A stretch of DNA of 64,000 nucleotides from Aphelenchoides besseyi. Taxonomy: Eukaryota; Nematoda; Chromadorea; Rhabditida; Aphelenchoididae. The stretch lies in contig JAMPIQ010000001.1 in NCBI GenBank assembly GCA_024699855.1, positions 16,802,001 through 16,866,000 on the forward strand, in the 5' to 3' direction. Under the pieces are notes generated by a model that had not been told where the DNA came from, did no database searches, and saw only the letters and a program-made list of their open reading frames with translations. Shown here piece by piece: positions 24,571 to 33,854 of the stretch. Within the stretch, counting starts at the first letter, position 1; each line of letters begins with the position of its first letter. The position numbers were made by a program, and so were the translations under genes.

Positions 24571-25057
24571 AAAAGTTGAGCCGATTGCCATCAAATCGCA
24601 TCGATGGCATTATCGACAAGGACGGCATTAAAAAACGTCATGGGTCGTAAGAGTGGAGGTCTCCTATTCTACACGTATTCACCAGCGATCAAACGGAAAG
24701 TGAGTTATCGGTTTTTTCTTTTTTACCATTGAGTTTTAGAATGTCACCTGGACACAGAAAAACTTGTCCGAATACCTAAAAGATCCAAAATTTTTCATTC
24801 CCGGAACCAAGATGGACTTCGATGGTATCGAAAAAGAACAAGAAAGAGCCGATGTGATCACGTACATCGCGGAGCAGATGATACAACCGGCGAATGATCG
24901 CATCGAAATTTCAACAGAAGTAGTTGAAATTAAACCGTGGATAAATGGTCTCAAATATAGGAAAGCTGTTGCGGCAGCACTAATGGTATTCGTAATCACA
25001 TATTCGGAAATTCTACCTGGACAGTTTAGACGGAAAATAGTCTATGTCTATTACTAG
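24571..25057 (+). pseudogene. cytochrome c-like copy with membrane tail, 5' half decayed
   Basis: Homology begins at 24577, where the first Cys codon of CxxCH is TGA (TGA-Ala-Asp-Cys-His). Upstream of it in the same frame is only stop-ridden sequence, so the N-terminus is lost. The intron (24700-24739) is at the same position and with nearly the same donor as in the intact gene. The second exon stays open: TWTQKNLSEYLKDPKFFIPG, then GTKMDFDGI with the axial Met, then ERADVITYIAE. About 30 hydrophilic residues follow and then a hydrophobic tail (AVAAALMVFVITYSEI) ending in basic residues. The tail preservation hints that decay of the front is recent, or that an unseen upstream exon is used. 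Confidence 0.7.
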
Positions 25058-25076
25058 CATCCTCTGCATTTCATTT

Positions 25077-25157
25077 TCAAAAATTGTGGCGGCTGGAGTG
25101 ACAGTCTGTCTCATCACTTACCCTCTCAAATTATTCTTTGATAGCGGATCACGGAAA
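25077..25157 (+). pseudogene. isolated second copy of the cytochrome c membrane tail
   Basis: SKIVAAGVTVCLITYPLKLF lies just after the stop of the previous copy and is close to the tail of the next copy (IKMISAGVTVFLLTYPIKLY). No cytochrome c domain precedes it, so it looks like the end of a deleted tandem copy. Confidence 0.6.
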
Positions 25158-25314
25158 TTGAACTTTTACATTGTAATCATTACATTTTGTATTGTTATTT
25201 CATTTACCAGAGAAGCTTTGTTTGTTAGTGTTGTGTATCGAGCAATCTCTTAAACCCAAACTGACCATCATCTTCCCCCCCCACCAACGCGATTGTTGAG
25301 TAGCCTCTTTTTCC

Positions 25315-25828
25315 TTGCCGCCGATTTCGGACCCGAATGAGGTGTTCAAGAGGATGTGTTCGAAGTGTCATCAATTAACTCAAACACCTGGGGAACCGAA
25401 AACTGGACCCACATTGAAAATCGTACTGGGCCGGAAAAGCCACCAGCTTCGGTACTTCGATTACTCTGAGGCGATAAAAAAACAAAGCGAGTTATCAGTT
25501 CTTTTATTTCTTATCACAGAATTTCAGAGTGTTATCTGGAAACTCTGGTAAATTTTCCAGTACCTGGACAACCTAAACAAGTACATTCTTGGGAACAAAG
25601 TTGGTTTTCGCTGGGCTCAAGCAGGAACAAGAGCGCGTCAATCTTATAACGTTCATCGCGGAAGATCGCAGCCCGGTAAAAGTGCCGATCGAAGATGCGC
25701 ATGACGAGCCTAAGTTCAAGTTCAATTGCAAATGTCCATCGTATATCAAAATGATATCCGCAGGAGTGACGGTCTTCCTTTTGACTTATCCGATAAAGTT
25801 ATATCTCGATAGCTTATTGATGAAATAA
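25315..25828 (+). pseudogene. cytochrome c-like copy with membrane tail, several disabling changes
   Basis: The first exon is well kept (VFKRMCSKCHQLTQ with CxxCH, KTGPTLKIVLGRKS, YFDYSEAIKKQ). The intron donor reads GCGAGT at 25488 with one extra base, and the second exon begins SVIWK at 25528. An in-frame TAA stands at 25549-25551. A one-base insertion shifts the frame near 25588. The axial Met is replaced by Leu (GTKLVFAGL). Beyond this the frame stays open through KQEQERVNLITFIAED and a hydrophobic tail (MISAGVTVFLLTYPIKLY) to 25828. No ATG starts the first exon. It is best called a pseudogene of a tail-anchored cytochrome c paralogue. Confidence 0.75.
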
Positions 25829-26212
25829 TCTTTCTGTTTATTATCAGTTTCAAACACATTCTGTATTCATGTATTTTCGAATAAATGACGCCAAAGTACT
25901 CGGATCCAGCGGAGTCGATGTGCGATTACATTTTGCGTAGACATCAATCGTGCTGTCACTTACTACGACGGTTTGATCGGGATCACATAGGTGGCCGTAG
26001 AGAAAAAGTTGTTCTCGATCTCATCGGTTAGATTGTCGTTTGATTCCTTTTGACCAAAAAAACTTGAAAGTCAATGTTCTTTTTCAGGCAAAAAGTTGAT
26101 TTCCGACGATCAATTAAAACCAGCTTTATTAAGGCTAGTAATCAACACCAATAACACTTCTTTAACAATGAAATAAACAACATTCAAATGTTCGAAACAA
26201 ACGTCCTGTCGT
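25829..26212. other. intergenic, 3' side of cytochrome c array and RPS11
   Basis: Nothing gene-like is seen. TTATT motifs near 26100-26180 could be minus-strand polyadenylation signals for RPS11. Confidence 0.5.
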
Positions 26213-26962
26213 TTAGAACTTCTCGAATCCTTTCTTCGCGCCGCTCTTGCTCAGGACTTTGAGAACGTTGAAGCGAACCGTTTTGGACAGACGACGGCAT
26301 TCGCCGAAAACGACCAAATCGCCGGTGTTGACGCTGAAAATTGAATCGTATAAATGAAATGAGCATTGAAAAAACCTACCGGAAACATGGAGAACAATGA
26401 ACAGAAACGTTTTTGTGACGTTTCTCGTAACGACGATATTTGGGAACGAAGTGCAAGTAGTCACGACGAACAACGATCGTACGTTGCATTTTGTTTTTGA
26501 TCACATGGCCGGTAAGAATGGCGCCACGAATCGAAACGTTTGACGTGAACGGGCATTTCTTATCGATGTACGTTCCTTCGATGGCCTGAAATAGAAGAAA
26601 TTTGAATGTGAACGACCATTGAATTGATGAGCTTTGTTTTTGTTTTGATGCTCAGTGCGTGCGTTTTCTCTACCGAACCTCAACGTCACAACCCGATGTC
26701 GTGTACGCGAAGCGGCATCAGCACACATCTCGGCCGATTTCAGGACCCCTGCACAACTCATCATTGCAATCAAATGAAACAAATTCGAAAAACAAAGAAC
26801 ACGGAAACGAACCTCACGCGGAGTCTTGAATCCGAGACCAACGTTCTTCACGTAGCGATCGCGCTTCTTTAACTTCTTTCCAATGCCCATCGTTTGCCAT
26901 TTCGAGTTTTGGAAGATGGTCGCTTGTTTTTGATACGAACGTTCGGTTTGATGATCAGCCAT
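26213..26962 (-). CDS. rps-11: 40S ribosomal protein S11 (uS17)
   Basis: Three minus-strand exons (26813-26962, 26380-26585, 26213-26333) give 158 aa, the family length. Diagnostic stretches are [16 protein letters not shown] at the N-terminus, [54 protein letters not shown] and the C-terminal [20 protein letters not shown]. It binds 18S rRNA in the small subunit. The first intron is 227 bp, long for this genome, and contains a possible C/D box snoRNA. The gene is divergent from glucosidase II beta, 392 bp away. Confidence 0.98.
26645..26773 (-). ncRNA. possible C/D box snoRNA in RPS11 intron
   Basis: Read on the minus strand the intron holds ATGATGA (C box), CTGA 14 bases later (D'), a GCTGATG (C'-like) and a final CTGA (D box). 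The flanks TTGATTGC and GCATCAA can pair with one bulge. Ribosomal protein introns commonly host snoRNAs. The length (129 nt) is above the usual 70-100, and I have not matched the guide stretches to rRNA. Confidence 0.3.
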
Positions 26963-27354
26963 GTTGAAAACCTGAAAGCAAGAGGGTAATGGGGAGCAAC
27001 GTTTACGAAGATGAAATCCCGATTAAGAAGAATTGAAACCGTAAAACCCAAAATATTTCGACCAAAAGATCCAACTTATTCACGAAAATACGATCGAAGC
27101 TGTCGTTTCGACCTCTTAAACGTTTGCACGTACTTGAAATCAAGAAACAATCAAAATCCAAAGCGAATCGAAAAGCACGAAGTTAAAATTGACGACCGAA
27201 AGCAGCGGCCTCGTTTTTCGACTTACCATAAGACACGAAGCTTCTTGGCGTTTCGCTGCAGATCGTTTCGTGATCACGCAGGAGAACGGGAATTCAAAGA
27301 CCAATTTTGCTTGTGAGTTGGAAGTTTCGTGTGATTGCTACGAGATTAGCAGAA
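26963..27354. other. bidirectional promoter region, RPS11 / glucosidase II beta
   Basis: Open frames here show no family resemblance. The final GATTAGCAG directly before the glucosidase II beta ATG is an acceptor. Confidence 0.55.
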
Positions 27355-29186
27355 ATGTCGAGAACTTTATTTATATTTCTTGTATTAGTTCCATTAGTTT
27401 GTTCGACCGATGAAGCCTACGGGAATCGTCCTCGTGGAGTTTCTGCAGAAAGTGAGTGATCGCAAAGAGTTTCACAGCAAACTGATCGATTTAGAAGTAA
27501 CGTTCTACGAACAGAAGGACGAGTTTCAATGTCTGGATGGATCGAAAAAGATTCCGTACGAGCAAGTAAACGACGACTATTGTGATTGCCAAGATGGATC
27601 CGATGAGCCGGGTAGGTTTTTTTTCTGTTATAGTTTAACTTCTTTTAGGTACCTCTGCTTGTCCGAACGGTCGTTTTCATTGTCGTAATCACGGTTATCG
27701 GCCGATGGAGTTGCCGTCGAGTCGTGTAAACGATTTCATTTGCGACTGCTGTGATGGAAGTGATGAATGGGACTCCGGCGTTCAATGCCCGAATGTTTGT
27801 CAGGAAATGGGAGCTCAGGCACGCAAAGCTGCCGAAGAACGCAAATCGTTGGTTGAACGTGGATGGGCGAAACGAGTTGAATTGGCCAAAGAAGGAGCCA
27901 AATCGATGGAGGAAAAGAAGTCGGAGCTCGAGAAGATGAAACGCGAATTAGAGGATTTGCAGCCAATCAAATCGGCCGCCGAATCGAGTAAGAATGATGC
28001 CGAGCAACGCGAGAACGATGCGAAGAACGAAGAAGATCGTCAATGGAATGGTTAGTTTTGGGCTTTGATGGTTTCTCAACAAACTTCAGAGCAACTCGAA
28101 GAAAAACGAAAGCAGGAAGCCGCAACTTTGTTTGGCAAAGCAGATAGCGACAAAGACGGAAAGTGGGTTTGAATATTCTGATTCGTTTGAATTGTGTTCA
28201 GAATTTCGGTCGATGACTTCAAACTTTCGGTCAAAACAGAGTCGGGACGTGAGCTGACGGACGAAGATGTTCGCCGAGTTTTCGATGAAGAAACGGAGAT
28301 TGATGCTGAGAAGTTCCGAAGCAAACTTTTGGATTTGCGTCATTTCTATCGAAAACCAAAAGTTGGAACAACTTCGCCGCCATCGGATGTCACTGAAGAG
28401 CCGCCAACTGAGGAGGAAAAGTCGAACGGTGATGAGGAGGAAATTGAAGGAGACGATTTAACCGACGATTCGTTGGAACCGGAAAGTTCGCACGATGATG
28501 AGGAATCACAGGACGATGAGCGAAAACCCGATTACACAGAAGAGACACGGAAGTTAATTGACGGTCAGTTGACAGTTCATTTGCAATGAAAGGTTTTGAG
28601 TTCAGAAGCCAACAAACAACGTGATCAATTGCGCGAAACTACGAACAAGATTCACGATTTGGAACGTGAAATTCGGTTCGCTGACTTTTGAGTTTTGTTT
28701 CTTAGTTTTGGTTTCAGCGACGCTGAGAACTTTCTTCAGTTTGAGTACGGTTACGATCAGTCTTGGGCGCCGTTGAAGGGTCAATGCCCGGAGTTCAATC
28801 AGGCACAATACACTTATCGATTGTGTTTGTTCGATCGGGCAGTTCAGAAAGATCGACATGGGCATCATGAGATTGGAATCGGCAATTGGCGCAGTTGGGA
28901 AGGTCCGGAAATCGAAGGCGATGCGGCGGCCAAGTACTCGGTTCAAAAATACGCCGACGGACAGCACTGCTGGAATGTGGGTTTCAAGTTCTCAACTGAT
29001 GATTTGTTTGAGTTTTAGGGTCCGGCACGATCGACCAAAGTTCATGTTGAGTGTGGTGAAGAGTTGGAGTTGTACGACGTTAAAGAGCCGGCGAAATGCG
29101 AATACGAATTCAAGATTCGCTCACCAGCCGCATGTCCCAATCCGTCGACATTGAAAGATCCGTTCGCTGTTCATACGGAACTTTAA
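27355..29186 (+). CDS. glucosidase II beta subunit (PRKCSH / GTB1)
   Basis: Eight exons (27355-27451, 27495-27611, 27649-28050, 28090-28162, 28202-28563, 28606-28675, 28718-28976, 29019-29186) give 515 aa (human about 528). Order: signal peptide (1-17), two LDLa-like Ca modules with [14 protein letters not shown] and [12 protein letters not shown], a Lys/Glu coiled coil, an EF-hand (DSDKDGKISVDDF), a very acidic stretch, and a C-terminal MRH lectin domain ([18 protein letters not shown], then NWRSWEGPE). The end HTEL is a plausible KDEL-type ER retrieval signal. The protein holds the catalytic alpha subunit in the ER and binds mannose so that the inner glucoses are trimmed. It acts after glucosidase I, also encoded here. 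It is convergent with the Ly6-like gene. Confidence 0.96.
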
Positions 29187-29294
29187 TTTATTCTATCGAT
29201 TGAATAAACGCATGTGTTAACAGTATGATTGTACAGATAGAGGTGTTGATTCAAACAAATTTATTTGGAATCTGAACAACAATTGAATGGCCGA

Positions 29295-29687
29295 TTATGT
29301 CCAACGAAGCCAATTGGTGATCAGAACAAGCAAACAGGCAAACGATCCGACGATCGGTCCACTGCTTCCGAACGAAAAGGCTGCGTTGCATAGGTTACCG
29401 TTGCACGTGCAGATATTGAATTCGCCTTGCGCTTCGCATCCCGGTGTCGAAGCTTTGGTCCTAACACCAGACGGCGCATAGCAGCCTTTCGAATTTATCG
29501 TACCATCTTTGTTCAAGGACTTCGAACAGCTGTAGTCACCACCGCACTGCTCTTGTGTCATATCGTTCTTGGAGTATTTGGTGCATTCTTCGCCCACACA
29601 GAAATAACATTTCACGATTTTATCTTTCGATTGAACGGTAAGAACCAGGAAGACAGCAATGAAAACGAATAGACTTACAGAGCGCAT
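29295..29687 (-). CDS. Ly6/three-finger-like small GPI-anchored protein
   Basis: Single exon, 130 aa. A signal peptide (about 1-20) is followed by ten cysteines including KCYFC, EEC, QC, SC, GC, GC, CTC, and the terminal CNGNLCN that marks the Ly6/uPAR fold. A hydrophobic C-terminal stretch (GPIVGSFACLLVLI) fits a GPI-attachment signal. Such proteins in nematodes act at neuronal or other cell surfaces, for example by modulating receptors; no specific partner is visible. The start was taken at the ATG before the signal peptide. A TATAAA lies about 60 bp upstream. The disulfide pattern was read by eye, so the fold call is moderate. Confidence 0.75.
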   Translation of the reverse strand: MRSVSLFVFIAVFLVLTVQSKDKIVKCYFCVGEECTKYSKNDMTQEQCGGDYSCSKSLNKDGTINSKGCYAPSGVRTKASTPGCEAQGEFNICTCNGNLCNAAFSFGSSGPIVGSFACLLVLITNWLRWT

Positions 29688-29740
29688 AATGAACGAAAAT
29701 TTTGACAAGAAAACTGATCGTTCTAACCGTAGAGTACTCG

Positions 29741-29754
29741 GTCTTTATAAAGAC
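29741..29754 (-). promoter_or_regulatory. TATA box inside a perfect 14-bp palindrome
   Basis: GTCTTTATAAAGAC is self-complementary and contains TATAAA. It lies about 55-65 bp upstream of the Ly6-like start, the expected place for a core promoter. Confidence 0.5.
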
Positions 29755-30156
29755 GATAAGTTCGGTTTGAATGATTCTCTGGAGAAGTCAGAGAAGGGCG
29801 TGACCGTACAGTCAACTGACAAATCTTTAATCATCGTTTTCGACGCTTTCGCCAAAATTTCAATCTTAGGACAAATAAACCGGAAAGTTTTGGAGGATGA
29901 ACGTAGTCATTTGCTAAGACGATCGACGATTCGTAGTTTTCATCTCTTAACAAAACAACAGAAAGCCGAGTCCGGCGGTTTTGACAATAAAACTTCCACT
30001 GTTCAAATTGATTGTTTCTTAAACGTTAATTGAAATCTTAAACTTTAACGGATTTTAAACTTCAATGGTAACATAAATATTTGTAGCAAATCAACTATTT
30101 TTGGGAATCAACGACGAAGTTTGACCGTTCGCTGCTTGTTCTCGGCGTGATCCTGT
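29755..30156. other. intergenic between divergent Ly6-like and unidentified secreted gene
   Basis: A plus-strand frame at 29659-30033 has no recognisable features and overlaps the Ly6 start on the other strand, so I do not call it. No clear start codon for the downstream gene was found here. Confidence 0.45.
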
Positions 30157-31512
30157 GTGTTGCTTTCTGTTACTTTACTGCTTTTTTCTATCCATTTTAC
30201 TACGCAAGTCCACGAATTCTACCGAAACAAAGGCGCTTATTGTAAAGATTGGCTCGGAGGACGTTGGTTATGGCACGATACCACGCCCAGCGGCGGTGGC
30301 GGGATTGAATGGACCGATTTATTTGGGAAGTGTGTCGACAAGTTCGTTTTTAGTTTTAACACTCACAATTTCGCCGGTTTTTAGCAGATTTCGCTTTCTT
30401 AGTCCTCATTATTTTGAAAATCCGACGCCGCTGACGCTCCATTTCGTCCTCCTCCATTCACATGACAGAGAAACAAAGAAACGTGGACTACAAGTCGCTG
30501 AACTTGATTGGTCCGACTATTCCTCTGTGGTTGGAGAAATGGTAATTGGCGATATCCGTCGACATACACTTTTGCTCGATCGTCGAGTTAACACGGACTT
30601 TTTATTCCACAGCGAAAATAGCGAAACTGACCAAATTGAGCTTTTCCAATCGCGATTGAACGCAGAGGAGCCCCGAGTCCAGCGAGTGGGCGGAGAGTTT
30701 CATTTACCTTACAACAAATTCAACCGTTTGGACTTGAACAACGGCGTTATTTGTGGAATTTCGGCCTCTCTGGACACTGTTAGTCTATTCGATGTTTCTC
30801 GCCGTCAACTGCTCTCGGAAATGCGGCTGGATTACTTGCCGAAATCGATTGAAAAGCGAAATCGACGTGTAAGTTAGGTAAAACGAGTAATTTCTGTATT
30901 TCAATTTTGGTTCTACGATCTGATAGTTCTCACTGACAATCGCCTTTATTTCTGTTCAACAACTGGCGACGATTGGGAGAAGCGTTCACGCATTTGGCAT
31001 GTTGATCTAAAGAGCGGCCACGTTAGCGCGCTCTCACATGAATTCGATGGGGACATCTGGAAGATGTCGATCGGGCCCGAAGGCTATTTATATGTGGTAG
31101 TGGCAAAGCTACTCCAAGAAAAAGGTCCGATAACGCATAGTAACGGCGTAACTCTTGACATTGGCCCGCGATATTGGCATATGTTTAAATTTATGCGAAT
31201 TCCACTCAAGTAAGTTTTTTTCCATTTGCTACAGCTTTGCTGTTTAGACGGCACCAATCCCTGCTATTCTTATCTGTCGTCGCGAATCCAGCGCCTTTAC
31301 CAAAGAACGTTTGCCAGCTTCTGGACGGCGGAGATGATATGACAAGAAAGTTGTTCCGACGGACTTTCGAAGTTGATTACTTTAACAGATGTCGCCGGCC
31401 AGAATTCGACTTGGACAACTTGCCGGATCAGCCGTTTAAACAAACCGTCAACGCAGAACCTAACGAAGACGATCAGGAACTGGAACGATTGAAAGCGTGG
31501 GCCAACTCTTAA
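30157..31512 (+). CDS. unidentified secreted protein, possible beta-propeller; start codon unclear
   Basis: Four exons (30157-30341, 30385-30866, 30927-31209, 31248-31512) keep one frame for about 404 aa. The first residues (LLSVTLLLFSIHFTTQ) look like a signal peptide. Repeated Trp/Asp segments (ICGISASLDTVSLFDVS; LTDNRLYFCSTTGDDW; RIWHVDLKSGHVSAL; GYLYVV) have the rhythm of beta-propeller blades, as in yellow or strictosidine-synthase-like proteins, but no family was recognised. The C-terminus is acidic (PNEDDQELERLKAW). An in-frame TGA at 30148 is followed by no ATG before the signal peptide; the first usable codon is GTG at 30157 or TTG at 30160. Either an upstream exon is missed or the start is non-ATG. 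AATAAA follows near 31590. Confidence 0.6.
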
Positions 31513-31748
31513 ATTCAGTGTACTATCTCACCAACAAGCAAAAATGTACGTTTGATAGTCACATTCAGCAGCAACCTTGTCTGTTTTGAATAAAGTTATT
31601 GAATTCTATTATCTTGTTGGTTTTTGAAAATGGAATAATTAACTAGTGTTATTAGTTATACATTACCATGATCATCCTTGACCTTCTGACTCTTCTTGCG
31701 ATCTGAATAAAAGGACTGAAATTTGAAGTTGAAATCGATTTCACTTGT

Positions 31749-32126
31749 TCAACGAATTTCGCGACGCATTGCGTTGAGCAGTTTCAGCGACATCGCCTCC
31801 ATCTTTCTCTGGCAACCGCGCTCCTCCTTCGGATTTGCGTGATTGCACGTCTTGTAGTCGACGATGGAAAGGCAACCCAACGGCCAATCGTGAATCTGAA
31901 ATACCAACTTGGTTCTCGTGGAATGATCAATTAACTCACCTCGCCATCGACTTCTCATTCGCTCGAACCGGCTTGATACATCAGCGGCTTCGCTTCTTGC
32001 TCTTATGTCCTTGTTCGACCACTTGCGTTGGAGTTTTTTGGAATCCAGAGACGACATCGGAGCGGACAGAAACCATACGAGTGACCAAAGCGGAAAGAAC
32101 TCGACGCGAGTCGACTTTAAACTCAT
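31749..32126 (-). CDS. small hypothetical protein, weakly supported
   Basis: A 125-codon minus-strand frame beginning at an ATG. It holds an internal GTGAGT...TTTCAG segment of about 45 bp that could be an intron; removing it switches to another open frame that also reaches a stop. The N-terminal part is Arg/Lys/Ser rich. No family is recognised, and an overlapping plus-strand frame (31835-32173) is equally open, so coding status is doubtful. Confidence 0.3.
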   Translation of the reverse strand: MSLKSTRVEFFPLWSLVWFLSAPMSSLDSKKLQRKWSNKDIRARSEAADVSSRFERMRSRWRGELIDHSTRTKLVFQIHDWPLGCLSIVDYKTCNHANPKEERGCQRKMEAMSLKLLNAMRREIR

Positions 32127-33854
32127 TTCATGTATCCAAAAACGAGCTCAAGAGAAAAACAACAACTAAATAAAACGTAATTTGTTTGTTCCAAAAAAGA
32201 ATTACCAGACATCATTTGATGACTGTCTACAAGATTTCAAAGAAACGTTTGTTTATCGATTGACTTTTTTCCTAAGCGGAATGTTTTAGTTCAAATCGGC
32301 GTGTCCAAGCAAACGGTAACTGAAAGCCCTTTGAAACTCTGAAGTTGATCGTGATGCATCGGCTCCTGTTAATCTCACACGGATATTGCAACAAACAAAA
32401 ATTGATATATGAGTTTATAATTACCTCATGATTGTTTCTTGATCTTGTAATATAAAAAGTCAACCGATGACATAAAACTCAATCATGAACTTGAAACACC
32501 TTCTTGAACCAAATCACGCCTTTCTGCTCGTTGTCTTCAAACTACAAACTCCACGATGACTGATTTTTGAACTTTAGTTGATAAAATTTCGTGACAAATT
32601 GACATAATCGAAACTTTTAAAAGCAAGAAGGTCAATCAAAGCAACTAGTCGATGTTTCCGAAAACACGTCAGATTTCATTTTCCGGATGACCCTTTTCCC
32701 TCAGTCTTCAACCAAAATCTTCTCGTATCTTCTCCAAACTAAACCGGTTCATTTCGACTTTCATCATGTTTGAGCGTCGTGGAAGACCTTCGACTTTTTC
32801 CGATCCCGTTGCCTTTTTAACCAGCCGTTCGCTGAAACTCCGGACTGATCTGAAGACTACAAGAACCAACTCAATGGATGTGAATTCACTGATTCGAAGA
32901 GTCAGAAGTTGTGAGATAAGGTCAGTGATTCGTAGAATGATGAAACAAAAAGACTGAAGATCTTTTTTTGGTTAATTGAAACGGGAACTTTCTTCGTGTA
33001 ATCTCATAACCGCAATCTTCTCCTTCGAGTTTGCTGAGACCTCAAGCATGATGCAAGCGTATTATCGTTGCGGATATAAATATTCAACGATCGTGGCGAG
33101 TGGGTGACAGTTGAGATCGGAAGTTTTATTAACTTAAAACCACTATCTTCCATTCAACTGACTGCGTGTTCCGGTAATCAAAAACATGTGTTTTGTTAAT
33201 CTCCAATTGTCGACTTTGCTGTTCGTCAAAATTTAGAATGTAAATCTTTTGTTCCAAACAACGTGATCCTAATGTTTTTAAGTTACAAAACGATTAGGAT
33301 TGAAAACATCTCGTCCGAGTGGTCAAGTCCAGAAGCTAGCAAAATCTCGTTTCCATACCACAGTAACCGTCTTTGTTTATCCTATTAGCTGGCTGATGCA
33401 ATTGTTACGTGAACTTACACATATGTTTATTGTCGTAGCACATCTCCTTTACCGCGTGCTTTCGTCCGCTATTAAGAACACACGAACAACCATCTGCGTG
33501 AGGTGTGAAGTTCTTGCTTATCATCGTAATCGATCATAATGTTCGTCTTCCCGTCCGACATTCCATCAACATTTTGATTCGACCTGTCTTTTGCTCCGCC
33601 CAATTGTTCAGAACCGAGTTTCAGTTGTCCGTCAACGAACACTCGCAACGCACTTATAAAGTTCGTCGAGAGTTTGTTGATGGCACACGAATCGACCGCA
33701 TTTCATTGAGCGCGTGAATCCGATGTTTTCGTATCAATCGATAGTAAACGTTTCGGATTCCGGTTGTTAGCTTTCGCGTGTTTGTGTTTTCGATGATTGG
33801 ATACGCAACTTTCAGGCAGCTTTATAACTTCCGTTGCTTCTTCATTCGAGCATC
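32127..33854. other. gene-poor upstream region of SAM synthetase
   Basis: Only short unsupported frames. TATA-like sequences occur near 33078 (GATATAAATA) and 33654 (TTATAAAG); the second is about 200 bp before the start of the synthetase gene. Confidence 0.5.

Noticed and set aside
24577..24579. TGA in the CxxCH motif as a selenocysteine codon
   Set aside because: The upstream frame is broken by other stops and no selenocysteine insertion hairpin was recognised downstream, so plain nonsense decay is simpler.
25549..25561. GTAAATTTTCCAG in the third cytochrome c copy as a mini-intron
   Set aside because: Thirteen bases is far below any spliceable length, and the residues align in place with the intact gene if the TAA is read as a mutated codon.
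31835..32173. Plus-strand 112-codon frame as a gene
   Set aside because: It overlaps an equally open minus-strand frame; neither has clear support.
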